A DNA stretch of 64,000 nt from Bursaphelenchus xylophilus (Eukaryota; Nematoda; Chromadorea; Rhabditida; Aphelenchoididae), in the NCBI GenBank assembly GCA_904066235.2, contig CAJFCV020000006.1, positions 248,001 to 312,000 of the forward strand, read 5' to 3'. A program made the position numbers and the translations under genes. Below, in pieces: positions 50,151-62,700 of the stretch. Below the pieces are notes generated by a model that made no database searches, had not been told where the DNA came from, and was given only the letters and a program-made list of their open reading frames with translations. Positions within the stretch are counted from its first letter, which is position 1, and each line of letters starts with the position of its first letter.

Positions 50151-53100
50151 AGTGTTTAGAGAAAAAAGTGAATTAGCGATGTCGGAGTGAAGGGACGTGG
50201 CATACACCGTTCGAACCATAATCGAATGAAATTTCAGAATGCGGAGTTTCAGCTTTTTTGGGGTCAAATTACGCCGGTAGCGAGCGAAAAAACTTTGATA
50301 TTGTACTAGAAAAGTGTTTAGAAAAAAAGTGAATTAGCGATGTCGGAGTGAAGGGACGTGGCATACACCGTTCGAACCATAATCGAAATGAGATTCCAGA
50401 ATGCGGAGTTTCAGCTTCTGGAGTCAAATTACGCCGGTAGCGAGCGGAAAACTTTGATATTGTACTAGAAAAGTGTTTAGAAAAAAAGTGAATTAGCGAT
50501 GTCGGAGTGAAGGGACGTGGCATACACCGTTCGAACCACAATCGAATGAAATTTCAGAATGCGGAGTTTCAGCTTCTTTGGAGTCAAATTACGCCGGTAG
50601 CGAGCGAAAAACTTTGATATTGTACTAGAAAAGTGTTTAGAAAAAAAGTGAACCAGCGATGTCGGAAGTGAGCGGACGCGGCATACACCGTTCGGAACCA
50701 TAATCGAATGAGATTTCAGAATGCGGAGTTTCAGCTTCTTTGGAGTCAAATTACGCCGGTAGCGAGCGAAAAACTTTGATATTGTACTAGAAAAAGTGTT
50801 TAGAAAAAAGTGAATTAGCGATGTCGGAGTGAAGGGACGTGGCATACACCGTTCGAACCATAATCGAATGAGATTTCAGAATGCGGAGTTTCAGCTTTTT
50901 TGGAGTCAAATTACGCCGGTAGCGAGCGAAAAATCCTTGATATATTGTACTAGAAAAGCAAGCCGAGAAAAAAAGTGAACTAGCGATGTCGGAGTGAAGG
51001 GACGCGGCATACACCGTTCGAACCATAATCGAATGAGATTTCAGAATGCGGAGTTTCAGCTTCTTTGGAGTCAAAATTACGCCGGTAGCGAGCGAAAAAC
51101 TTTGATATTGTACTAGAAAAGTGGTTAGAAAAAAAGTGAATTAGCGATGTCGGAGTGAAGGGACGTGGCATACACCGTTCGAACCATAATCGAATGAAAT
51201 TTCAGAATGCGGAGTTTCAGCTTTTTTGGAGTCAAATTACGCCGGCAGCGAGCGGGAAAACTTTGATATTGTACTAGAAAAGCGTTTAGGAAAAAAAGTG
51301 GAATTAGTGATGTCGGAGTGAAGGGACGTGGCATACAACCGCCCGAACCATAATCGAATGAGATTTCTCAGGAATGCGGAGTTTGCAGCTTCTTTGGAGT
51401 CAAATTACGCCGGTAGCGAGTCGAAAAACTTTGATATTGTACTAGAAAAGTGTTTAGAAAAAAAGTGAATTAGCGATGTCGGAGTGAACGGACGTGGCAT
51501 ACACCGCTCGTACCATAATCGAATGAAATTTCAGGAATGCGGAAGCTTCAGCCTTCTTTGGAGTCAAATTACGCCGGTAGCGAGCGAAAAACTTTGATAT
51601 TGTACTAGAAAAGTGTTTAGAAAAAAGTGAATTAGCGATGTCGGAGTGAAGGGACGCGGCATACACCGTTCGAACCATAATCGAATGAGATTTCAGAATG
51701 CGGAGTTTCAGCTTTTTTGGAGTCAAATTACGCCGGTAGCGAGCGAAAAACTTTGATATTGTACTAGAAAAGTGTTTAGAAAAAAGTGAATTAGCGATGT
51801 CGGAGTGAAGGGACGTGGCATACACCGTTCGAACCATAATCGAATGAAATTTCAGAATGCGCGAGTTTCAGCTTTTTTGGAGTCAAATTACGCCGGTAGC
51901 GAGCGAAAACTTTGATATTGTACTAGAAAAGTGTTTAGAAAAAAGTGAATTAGCGATGTCGGAGTGAAGGGACGTGGCATACACCGTTCGAACCATAATC
52001 GAATGAAATTTCAGAATGCGGAGTTTCAGCTTTTTTGGAGTCAAATTACGCCGGTAGCGAGCGAAAAACTTTGATATTGTACTAGAAAAGTGTTTAGAAA
52101 AAAAGTGAATTAGCGATGTCGGAGTGAAGGGACGTGGCATACACCGTTCGAACCATAATCGAATGAAATTTCAGAATGCGGAGTTTCAGCTTTTTTGGAG
52201 TCAAATTACGCCGGTAGCGAGCGAAAAACTTTGATATTGTACTAGAAAAGTGTTTAGAAAAAAAGTGAATTAGCGATGTCGGAGTGAAGGGACGTGGCAT
52301 ACACCGTTCGAACCATAATCGAATGAGATTTCAGAATGCGGAGTTTCAGCTTCTTTTGGAGTCAAATTACGCCGGTAGCGAGCGAAAAACTTTGATATTG
52401 TACTAGAAAAGTGTTTAGAAAAAAGTGAATTAGCGATGTCGGAGTGAAGGGACGTGGCATACACCGTTCGAACCATAATCGAATGAAATTTCAGAATGCG
52501 GAGTTTCAGCTTTTTTGGAGTCAAATTACGCCGGTAGCGAGCGAAAAACTTTGATATTGTACTAGAAAAGTGTTTAGAAAAAAAGTGAATTAGCGATGTC
52601 GGAGTGAAGGGACGTGGCATACACCGTTCGAACCATAATCGAATGAGATTTCAGAATGCGGAGTTTCAGCTTTTTTGGAGTCAAATTACGCCGGTAGCGA
52701 GCGAAAAACTTTGATATTGTACTAGAAAAGTGTTTAGAAAAAAAGTGAATTAGCGATGTCGGAGTGAAGGGACGTGGCATACACCGTTCGAACCATAATC
52801 GAATGAAATTTCAGAATGCGGAGTTTCAGCTTCTTTGGAGTCAAATTACGCCGGTAGCGAGCGAAAACTTTGATATTGTACTAGAAAAGTGTTTAGAAAA
52901 AAAGTGAATTAGCGATGTCGGAGTGAAGGGACGTGGCATACACCGTTCGAACCATAATCGAATGAGATTTCAGAATGCGGAGTTTCAGCTTCTTTGGAGT
53001 CAAATTACGCCGGTAGCGAGCGAAAAACTTTGATATTGTACTAGAAAAGTGTTTAGAAAAAAAGTGAATTAGCGATGTCGGAGTGAAGGGACGTGGCATA

Positions 53101-56100
53101 CACCGTTCGAACCATAATCGAATGAAATTTCAGAATGCGGAGTTTCAGCTTCTTTGGAGTCAAATTACGCCGGTAGCGAGCGAAAAACTTTGATATTGTA
53201 CTAGAAAAGTGTTTAGAAAAAAAGTGAATTAGCGATGTCGGAGTGAAGGGACGTGGCATACACCGTTCGAACCATAATCGAATGAGATTTCAGAATGCGG
53301 AGTTTCAGCTTCTTTGGAGTCAAATTACGCCGGTAGCGAGCGAAAAACTTTGATATTGTACTAGAAAAGTGTTTAGGAAAAAAGTGAATTAGTGATGTCG
53401 GAGTGAAGGGACGTGGCATACACCGTTCGAACCATAATCGAATGAAATTTCAGAATGCGGAGTTTCAGCTTCTTTTGGAGTCAAATTACGCCGGTAGCGA
53501 GCGAAAAACCTTGATATTGTACTAGAAAAGTGTTTAGAAAAAAGTGAATTAGTGATGTCGGAGTGAAGGGACGTGGCATACACCGTTCGAACCATAATCG
53601 AATGAAATTTCAGAATGCGGAGTTTCAGCTTCTTTGAGTCAAATTACGCCGGTAGCGAGCGAAAAACTTTGATATTGTACTAGAAAAGTGTTTAGAAAAA
53701 AGTGAATTAGTGATGTCGGAGTGAAGGGACGTGGCATACACCGTTCGAACCATAATCGAATGAAATTTCAGAATGCGGAGTTTCAGCTTCTTTTGAGTCA
53801 AATTACGCCGGTAGCGAGCGAAAAACTTTGATATTGTACTAGAAAAGTGTTTAGAAAAAGTGAATTAGTGATGTCGGAGTGAAGGGACGCGGCATACACC
53901 GTTCGAACCATAATCGAATGAAATTTCAGAATGCGGAGTTTCAGTTCTTTGGAGTCAAATTACGCCGGTAGCGAGCGGAAAACTTTGATATTGTACTAGA
54001 AAAGTGTTTAGAAAAAAGTGAATTAGTGATGTCGGAGGAAGGGACGTGGCATACACCGTTCGAACCATAATCGAATGAAATTTCTAGAATGCGGAGTTTC
54101 AGTTCTTTGGAGTCAAATTACGCCGGTAGCGAGCGAAAAACTTTGATATTGTACTAGAAAAGTGTTTAGAAAAAGTGAATTAGTGATGTCGGAGTGAAGG
54201 GACGTGGCATACACCGTTCGAACCATAATCGAATGAAATTTCAGAATGCGGAGTTTCAGCTTCTTTGGAGTCAAATTACGCCGGTAGCGAGCGAAAAACT
54301 TTTGATATTGTACTAGAAAAGTGTTTAGAAAAAAAGTGAATTAGTGATGTCGGAGTGAAGGGACGTGGCATACACCGTTCGAACCATAATCGAATGAAAT
54401 TTCAGAATGCGGAGTTTCAGCTTTTTTGGAGTCAAATTACGCCGGTAGCGAGCGAAAAACTTTGATATTGTACTAGAAAAGTGTTTAGAAAAAAAGTGAA
54501 TTAGTGATGTCGGAGTGAAGGGACGTGGCATACACCGTTCGAACCATAATCGAATGAAATTTCAGAATGCGAGTTTCAGCTTTTTTGGAGTCAAATTACG
54601 CCGGTAGCGAGCGAAAAACTTTGATATTATACTAGAAAAGTGTTTAGAAAAAAGTGAATTAGCGATGTCGGAGTGAAGGGACGTGGCATACACCGTTCGA
54701 ACCATAATCGAATGAGATTTCAGAATGCGGAGTTTCAGCTTCTTTGGAGTCAAATTACGCCGGTAGCGAGCGAAAAACTTTTGATATTGTACTAGAAAAG
54801 TGTTTAGAAAAAAGTGAATTAGTGATGTCGGAGTGAAGGACGTGGCATACACCGTTCGAACCATAATCGAATGAAATTTCAGAATGCGGAGTTTCAGCTT
54901 TTTTGGAGTCAAATTACGCCGGTAGCGAGCGAAAAACTTTGATATTGTACTAGAAAAGTGTTTAGAAAAAAAGTGAATTAGCGATGTCGGAGTGAAGGGA
55001 CGTGGCATACACCGTTCGAACCATAATCGAATGAAATTTCAGAATGCGGAGTTTCAGCTTCTTTGGAGTCAAATTACGCCGGTAGCGAGCGAAAAACTTT
55101 GATATTGTACTAGAAAAGTGTTTAGAAAAAAGTGAATTAGTGATGTCGGAGTGAAGGGACGTGAGCATACACCGTTCGAACCATAATCGAATGAAATTTC
55201 AGAATGCGGAGTTTCAGCTTTTTTGGAGTCAAATTACGCCGGTAGCGAGCGAAAAACTTTGATATTGTACTAGAAAAGTGTTTAGAAAAAGTGAATTAGC
55301 GATGTCGGAGTGAAGGGACGTGGCATACACCGTTCGAACCATAATCGAATGAAATTTCAGAATGCGGAGTTTCAGCTTTTTTGGAGTCAAATTACGCCGG
55401 TAGCGAGCGAAAAACTTTGATATTGTACTAGAAAAGTGTTTAGAAAAAAGTGAATTAGTCGATGTCGGAGTGAACGGACGTGGCATACACCGTTCGAACC
55501 ATAATCGAAATTGAAAATTCTCAGAATGCGGAGTTTCAGCTTCTTTGGAGTCAAATTACGCCGGTAGCGAGCGAAAAACTTTGATATTGCACTAGAAAAG
55601 TGTTTAGCAAAAACGTGAATTAGTGATGTCGGAGTGAAGGGACGTCGGCATACACCGTTCGAACCATAATCGAATGAAATTTCAGAATGCGGAGTTTGGC
55701 AGCTTTTTTGGAGTCAAATTACGCCGGTAGCGAGCGGAAAACTTTGATATTGTACTAGAAAAGTGTTTAGCAAAAAAGTGAATTAGTGATGTCGGAGTGA
55801 AGGGACGTGGCATACACCGTTCGAACCATAATCGAACGAAACTTCAGAATGCGGAGTTTCAGCTTCTTTGGAGTCAAATTACGCCGGTTGCGAGCAGCAA
55901 ACTTTTGATATTGTACTAGAAAAGCGTTTAGAAAAAGTGAATTAGTGATGTCGAAGTGAAGGGACGTGGCGGCATACACCGTTCGAACCATAATCGAATG
56001 AGATTTCAGAATGCGGGAGTTTCAGCTTCTTTGGAGTCAAATTACGCCGGTAGCGAGCGAAAAACTTTGATATTGTACTAGAAAAAGTGTTTAGAAAAAA

Positions 56101-56429
56101 GTGAATTAGTGATGTCCGGAGTGAAGGGACGTGGCATACACCGTTCGAACCACAATCGAATGAAATTTCAGAATGCGGAGTTTCAGCTTTTTTGCGAGGT
56201 CAAATTACGCCGGTAGCGAGCGAAAAACTTTGATATTGTACTTCAGGAAAAGTGTTTAGAAAAAAGTGAGATTAGCGATGTCGGAGTGAAGGGACGTGGC
56301 ATACACCGTTCGAACCATAATCGAATGAGATTTCAGAATGCGGAGTTTCAGCTTCTTGGAGTCAAATTACGCCGGTAGCGAGGCGAAAAACTTTGATATT
56401 GTACTAGAAAAGTGTTTAGAAAAAAAGTG
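50151..56429. repeat. Satellite B zone 3: indel-rich degenerate monomers
   Basis: Monomers are still recognisable but carry many small insertions, deletions and substitutions, densest at about 50270-51550 and 53460-56400. Examples are AAATCCTTGATATATTG near 50931 and GAAAAGCAAGCCGAG near 50953. Between 51880 and 53380 units are more regular, many with GAGATTT instead of GAAATTT. This may be older, poorly homogenised array edge sequence, or it may be low-accuracy consensus; the sequence alone does not decide. The degenerate zone continues beyond the insertion to about 58100-58400. Confidence 0.85.
56422..56429. other. Left target-site duplication of the insertion
   Basis: AAAAAGTG lies immediately left of the insertion and is repeated directly at its right edge. 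Removing the insertion and one copy restores an unbroken satellite B unit (TTTAG, A7, GTGAATTAG). Because the element tip begins with G, the last G could belong to the element, so the duplication is 7 or 8 bp. Confidence 0.75.
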
Positions 56430-56452
56430 GGGCTTCGGTAGTTCAGCCCCCC
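56429..56452 (+). repeat. Left terminal inverted repeat
   Basis: Begins GGGGCTTCGGTAG and ends in a run of six C. It is also a small hairpin by itself: GGGGCT pairs with AGCCCC around a 10-base loop. The first G is shared with the target duplication. Confidence 0.7.
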
Positions 56453-56540
56453 ACGAAAGAATTAGTTCAAACCCACCTGTTTTGCCCGTTTCTACCCCAC
56501 GCAATGAACAAATTAGAATAATACAAAAAATATGAGAGTG

Positions 56541-56661
56541 GGGGTTTGATCTACTACGTTGGGGTTTGATCTAAAACGTAGGGCTTGATCTAAAACGTAA
56601 GGGGCTTCATCTAAAACGTATGGGGCTTTATTTAAAACGTAGGGGCTTCATCTAAAACGTA
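56541..56661. repeat. 20-21 bp minisatellite inside the insertion
   Basis: Six direct copies of a unit close to GGGGCTTCATCTAAAACGTA lie at 56541, 56561, 56581, 56601, 56622 and 56642, followed by a decayed seventh start at 56662. Early copies read GGGGTTTGATCTA. The first eight bases resemble the element tip (GGGGCTTC), so this may have grown from a subterminal motif. Confidence 0.9.
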
Positions 56662-56767
56662 GGGGGCTTGTGCTGGACCATACAACTTGGATTACTTCTT
56701 TGAAATAAATTTTGGGGTTCAGAATGGACGAGGGGGTTGTACTGGGTCATGGGGAACAAACTGGACT

Positions 56768-56791
56768 GAGGGGCTGTACTACCTTGGCCCC
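56768..56791 (-). repeat. Right terminal inverted repeat
   Basis: Read on the minus strand it begins GGGGCCAAGGTAGTACAG, matching the left end at 19 of 24 positions; the mismatches are at positions 6-8, 15 and 23. It also folds on itself through GGGGC and GCCCC. Confidence 0.7.
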
Positions 56792-59700
56792 AAAAAGTGA
56801 ATTAGTGATGTCGGAGTGAGAAGGGACGTGGCATACACCGTTCGAACCATAATCCGAATGAGATTTCAGAATGCGGAGTTTCAGCTTCTTTGGAGTCAGT
56901 ATCATCGGCGGTAGCGACAAAACTTTTGATATTGTACTAGAAAAGTGTTTAGAAAAAAAGTGAATTAGTGATGTCGGAGTGAAGCGACGTGGCATTACAC
57001 CGTTCGAACCACAATCGAATGAAATTTCAGAATGCGGAGTTTCAGCTTTTTTGGAGTCAAATTACGCCGGTAGCGAGCGAAAAAACTTTGATATTGTACT
57101 AGAAAAGTGTTTAGAAAAAAAAGTGAATTAGCGATGCCGGAGTGAAGGGACGTGGGCATACACCGTTCGAACCATAATCGAATGAGATTTCAGAATGCGG
57201 AGTTTCAGCTTTCTTGGAGTCAAATTACGCCGGTAGCGAGCGAAAAACTTTGATATTGTACTAGAAAAGTGTTTAGAAAAAAAGTGAATTAGTGATGTCG
57301 GAGTGAAGGGACGCGGCATACACCGTTCGAACCACAATCGAGACGAAATTTTCAGCATGGCGGAGTTTTCAGCTTTTTTTGGAGTCCAAATTACGCCGGT
57401 AGCGAGCGAAAAACTTTGATATTGTACTGTATAGAAAGTGTTTAGGAAAAAAGTGAATTAAGCGATGTCGGAGTGAACGGGACGTGGCATACACCGTTCG
57501 AACCATAATCGAATGAGATTTCAGAATGCGGAGTTTCAGCTTCGGAGTCAAAATTACGCCGGTAGCGAGCGTGAAAACTTTGATATTGTACTAGAAAAGC
57601 GTTTAGAAAAAAGTGAATTAGTGATGCCGGAGTGAAGGGATCGTGGCATACACCGTTCGAACCATAATCGAATGAAATTTCAGAATGCGGAGTTTCAGCT
57701 TTTTGGAGTCAAATTACGCCGGTAGCTGAGCGAAAACTTTGATATTGTACTGAAAAGTGTTTAGAAAAAAGTGAATTAGCGATGTCGGGTGAAGGGACGT
57801 GGCAGACACCGTTCGAACCATAATCGAATGAAATTTCAGAATGCGGAGTTTCAGCTCTTTGGAGTCAAATTACGCCGGTAGCGAGCGAAAAACTTTTGAT
57901 ATTGTACTAGAAAAGTGTTTGAAAAAGTGAATTAGTGATGTCGGAGTGAAGGGACGTGGCATACCCACGTTCGGAACCATAATCGAATGAAATTTCAGAA
58001 TGGCGGAGTTTCAGCTTCTTTGTGAGTCAAATTACGCCGGTAGCGAGCGACAAAACTTTGATATTGTACTAGAAAAGTGTTTAGAAAAAAAGTGAATTAG
58101 TCGATGTCGGAGTGAAGGGACGTGGCATACACCGTTCGAACCATAATCGAATGAAATTTCAGAATGCGGAGTTTCAGCTTCTTTGGAGTCAAATTACGCC
58201 GGTAGCGAGCGAAAAACTTTGATATTGTACTAGAAAAGTGTTTAGAAAAAAAGTGAATTAGTGATGTCGGAGTGAAGGGACGTGGCATACACCGTTCGAA
58301 CCATAATCGAATGAAATTTCAGAATGCGGAGTTTCAGCTTCTTTGGAGTCAAATTACGCCGGTAGCGAGCGAAAAACTTTGATATTGTACTAGAAAAAGT
58401 GTTTAGAAAAAAAGTGAATTAGCGATGTCGGAGTGAAGGGACGTGGCATACACCGTTCGAACCATAATCGAATGAGATTTCAGAATGCGGAGTTTCAGCT
58501 TCTTTGGAGTCAAATTACGCCGGTAGCGAGCGAAAAACTTTGATATTGTACTAGAAAAGTGTTTAGAAAAAAGTGAATTAGCGATGTCGGAGTGAAGGGA
58601 CGTGGCATACACCGTTCGAACCATAATCGAATGAAATTTCAGAATGCGGAGTTTCAGCTTCTTTGGAGTCAAATTACGCCGGTAGCGAGCGAAAAACTTT
58701 GATATTGTACTAGAAAAGTGTTTAGAAAAAAAGTGAATTAGCGATGTCGGAGTGAAGGGACGTGGCATACACCGTTCGAACCATAATCGAATGAGATTTC
58801 AGAATGCGGAGTTTCAGCTTTTTTGGAGTCAAATTACGCCGGTAGCGAGCGAAAAACTTTGATATTGTACTAGAAAAGTGTTTAGAAAAAAGTGAATTAG
58901 TGATGTCGGAGTGAAGGGACGTGGCATACACCGTTCGAACCATAATCGAATGAAATTTCAGAATGCGGAGTTTCAGCTTTTTTGGAGTCAAATTACGCCG
59001 GTAGCGAGCGAAAAACTTTGATATTGTACTAGAAAAGTGTTTAGAAAAAAAGTGAATTAGCGATGTCGGAGTGAAGGGACGTGGCATACACCGTTCGAAC
59101 CATAATCGAATGAAATTTCAGAATGCGGAGTTTCAGCTTCTTTGGAGTCAAATTACGCCGGTAGCGAGCGAAAAACTTTGATATTGTACTAGAAAAGTGT
59201 TTAGAAAAAAAGTGAATTAGCGATGTCGGAGTGAAGGGACGTGGCATACACCGTTCGAACCATAATCGAATGAAATTTCAGAATGCGGAGTTTCAGCTTT
59301 TTTGGAGTCAAATTACGCCGGTAGCGAGCGAAAAACTTTGATATTGTACTAGAAAAGTGTTTAGAAAAAAAGTGAATTAGCGATGTCGGAGTGAAGGGAC
59401 GTGGCATACACCGTTCGAACCATAATCGAATGAGATTTCAGAATGCGGAGTTTCAGCTTTTTTGGAGTCAAATTACGCCGGTAGCGAGCGAAAAACTTTG
59501 ATATTGTACTAGAAAAGTGTTTAGAAAAAAAGTGAATTAGCGATGTCGGAGTGAAGGGACGTGGCATACACCGTTCGAACCATAATCGAATGAAATTTCA
59601 GAATGCGGAGTTTCAGCTTCTTTGGAGTCAAATTACGCCGGTAGCGAGCGAAAACTTTGATATTGTACTAGAAAAGTGTTTAGAAAAAAAGTGAATTAGC

Positions 59701-62700
59701 GATGTCGGAGTGAAGGGACGTGGCATACACCGTTCGAACCATAATCGAATGAGATTTCAGAATGCGGAGTTTCAGCTTTTTTGGAGTCAAATTACGCCGG
59801 TAGCGAGCGAAAAACTTTGATATTGTACTAGAAAAGAGTGTTTAGAAAAAAAGTGAATTAGCGATGTCGGAGTGAAGGGACGTGNNNNNNNNNNNNNNNN
59901 NNNNNNNNNNNNNNNNNNNNNNNNNNNNNNNNNNNNNNNNNNNNNNNNNNNNNNNNNNNNNNNNNNNNNNNNNNNNNNNNNNNNCGATGTCGGAGTGAAG
60001 GGACGTGGCATGCACCGTTCGAACCATAATCGAATGAAATTTCAGAATGCGGAGTTTCAGCTTTTTTGGAGTCAAATTACGCCGGTAGCGAGCGAAAACT
60101 TTGATATTGTACTAGAAAAGTGTTTAGAAAAAAAGTGAATTAGCGATGTCGGAGTGAAGGGACGTGGCATGCACCGTTCGAACCATAATCGAATGAAATT
60201 TCAGAATGCGGAGTTTCAGCTTTTTTGAGTCAAATTACGCCGGTAGCGAGCGAAAAACTTTGATATTGTACTAGAAAAGTGTTTAGAAAAAAAGTGAATT
60301 AGCGATGTCGGAGTGAAGGGACGTGGCATACACCGTTCGAACCATAATCGAATGAGATTTCAGAATGCGGAGTTTCAGCTTTTTTGGAGTCAAATTACGC
60401 CGGTAGCGAGCGAAAAACTTTGATATTGTACTAGAAAAGTGTTTAGAAAAAAGTGAATTAGCGATGTCGGAGTGAAGGGACGTGGCATACACCGTTCGAA
60501 CCATAATCGAATGAAATTTCAGAATGCGGAGTTTCAGCTTTTTTGGAGTCAAATTACGCCGGTAGCGAGCGAAAAACTTTGATATTGAACTAGAAAAGTG
60601 TTTAGAAAAAAAGTGAATTAGCGATGTCGGAGTGAAGGGACGTGGCATACACCGTTCGAACCACAATCGAATGAAATTTCAGAATGCGGAGTTTCAGCTT
60701 TTTTGGAGTCAAATTACGCCGGTAGCGAGCGAAAAACTTTGATATTGATACTAGAAAAGTGTTTAGAAAAAAAGTGAATTAGCGATGTCGGAGTGAAGGG
60801 ACGTGGCATACACCGTTCGAACCATAATCGAATGAAATTTCAGAATGCGGAGTTTCAGCTTCTTTGGAGTCAAATTACGCCGGTAGCGAGCGAAAAACTT
60901 TGATATTATACTAGAAAAGTGTTTAGAAAAAAGTGAATTAGCGATGTCGGAGTGAAGGGACGTGGCATACACCGTTCGAACCATAATCGAATGAAATTTC
61001 AGAATGCGGAGTTTCAGCTTCTTTGGAGTCAAATTACGCCGGTAGCGAGCGAAAAACTTTGATATTGTACTAGAAAAGTGTTTAGAAAAAAGTGAATTAG
61101 CGATGTCGGAGTGAAGGGACGTGGCATGCACCGTTCGAACCATAATCGAATGAAATTTCAGAATGCGGAGTTTCAGCTTTTTTGGAGTCAAATTACGCCG
61201 GTAGCGAGCGAAAAACTTTGATATTGTACTAGAAAAGTGTTTAGAAAAAAAGTGAATTAGCGATGTCGGAGTGAAGGGACGTGGCATACACCGTTCGAAC
61301 CATAATCGAATGAAATTTCAGAATGCGGAGTTTCAGCTTTTTTGGAGTCAAATTACGCCGGTAGCGAGCGAAAAACTTTGATATTGTACTAGAAAAGTGT
61401 TTAGAAAAAAAGTGAATTAGCGATGTCGGAGTGAAGGGACGTGGCATGCACCGTTCGAACCATAATCGAATGAAATTTCAGAATGCGGAGTTTCAGCTTT
61501 TTTGAAGTCAAATTACGCCGGTAGCGAGCGAAAAACTTTGATATTGTACTAGAAAAGTGTTTAGAAAAAAAGTGAATTAGCGATGTCGGAGTGAAGGGAC
61601 GTGGCATACACCGTTCGAACCATAATCGAATGAAATTTCAGAATGCGGAGTTTCAGCTTTTTTGGAGTCAAATTACGCCGGTAGCGAGCGAAAAACTTTG
61701 ATATTATACTAGAAAAGTGTTTAGAAAAAAAGTGAATTAGCGATGTCGGAGTGAAGGGACGTGGCATACACCGTTCGAACCATAATCGAATGAAATTTCA
61801 GAATGCGGAGTTTCAGCTTTTTTGGAGTCAGATTACGCCGGTAGCGAGCGAAAAACCTTGATATTATACTAGAAAAGTGTTTAGAAAAAAAGTGAATTAG
61901 CGATGTCGGAGTGAAGGGACGTGGCATACACCGTTCGAACCATAATCGAATGAAATTTCAGAATGCGGAGTTTCAGCTTCTTTGGAGTCAAATTACGCCG
62001 GTAGCGAGCGAAAAACTTTGATATTGTACTAGAAAAGTGTTTAGAAAAAAAGTGAATTAGCGATGTCGGAGTGAAGGGACGTGGCATACACCGTTCGAAC
62101 CACAATCGAATGAGATTTCAGAATGCGGAGTTTCAGCTTTTTTGGAGTCAAATTACGCCGGTAGCGAGCGAAAAACTTTGATATTATACTAGAAAAGTGT
62201 TTAGAAAAAAAGTGAATTAGCGATGTCGGAGTGAAGGGACGTGGCATACACCGTTCGAACCATAATCGAATGAAATTTCAGAATGCGGAGTTTCAGCTTT
62301 TTTGGAGTCAGATTACGCCGGTAGCGAGCGAAAAACTTTGATATTATACTAGAAAAGTGTTTAGAAAAAAAGTGAATTAGCGATGTCGGAGTGAAGGGAC
62401 GTGGCATACACCGTTCGAACCATAATCGAATGAAATTTCAGAATGCGGAGTTTCAGCTTCTTTTGGAGTCAAATTACGCCGGTAGCGAGCGAAAAACTTT
62501 GATATTGTACTAGAAAAGTGTTTAGAAAAAAAGTGAATTAGCGATGTCGGAGTGAAGGGACGTGGCATGCACCGTTCGAACCATAATCGAATGAAATTTC
62601 AGAATGCGGAGTTTCAGCTTTTTTGGAGTCAAATTACGCCGGTAGCGAGCGAAAAACTTTGATATTGTACTAGAAAAGTGTTTAGAAAAAAGTGAATTAG

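Larger units (their letters stand above)
22387..56429. repeat. Satellite B tandem array, 159/160 bp unit (proximal part)
   Basis: Head-to-tail array of a 159 or 160 bp monomer, about 213 copies by length, in one orientation. The one-base length change comes from an A6 or A7 tract before GTGAATTAG. The unit contains GATGTCGGAGTGAAGGGACG, TTCGAACCATAATCGAA, TTTCAGAATGCGGAGTTTCA, ACGCCGGTAGCGAGCG and GATATTGTACTAG. It shows no evident similarity to satellite A. It is CpG-rich for a satellite, and many variable sites are CpG to TpG or CpA changes. Minus-strand frames of 68 to 333 codons come only from monomer periodicity. Four zones with different variation are listed separately. Confidence 0.97.
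56430..56791. mobile_element. Short non-autonomous DNA transposon with terminal inverted repeats
   Basis: A ~362 bp sequence unrelated to either satellite interrupts a satellite B unit. Its ends form imperfect terminal inverted repeats: 19 of 24 bases match between 56429-56452 and the reverse complement of 56768-56791, sharing GGGGC, GGTAGT and CAGCCCC. The same AAAAAGTG flanks both sides. It has no credible coding capacity and holds a 20-21 bp minisatellite. An 8 bp duplication is typical of hAT elements (also Merlin and P), and Mutator-like elements usually make 8-11 bp. GGG-starting tips are also known in PIF/Harbinger, but that group makes 3 bp duplications. I favour a hAT-like or unclassified miniature element. 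It must have inserted after this part of the array formed. Confidence 0.72.

Noticed and set aside
56338..56535. 65-codon plus-strand frame entering the transposon
   Set aside because: It starts in a degenerate satellite unit and ends inside the insertion with no recognisable domain. It does not represent a transposase.
56430..56791. PIF/Harbinger (Tourist-like) assignment from the GGGGC tips
   Set aside because: That group makes 3 bp TWA-type target duplications, while the flanks here show 7-8 bp AAAAAGT(G).
59787..60138. Open frames that run through the N gap
   Set aside because: The frames include about 34 unknown codons over the placeholder N run, so their continuity has no meaning.
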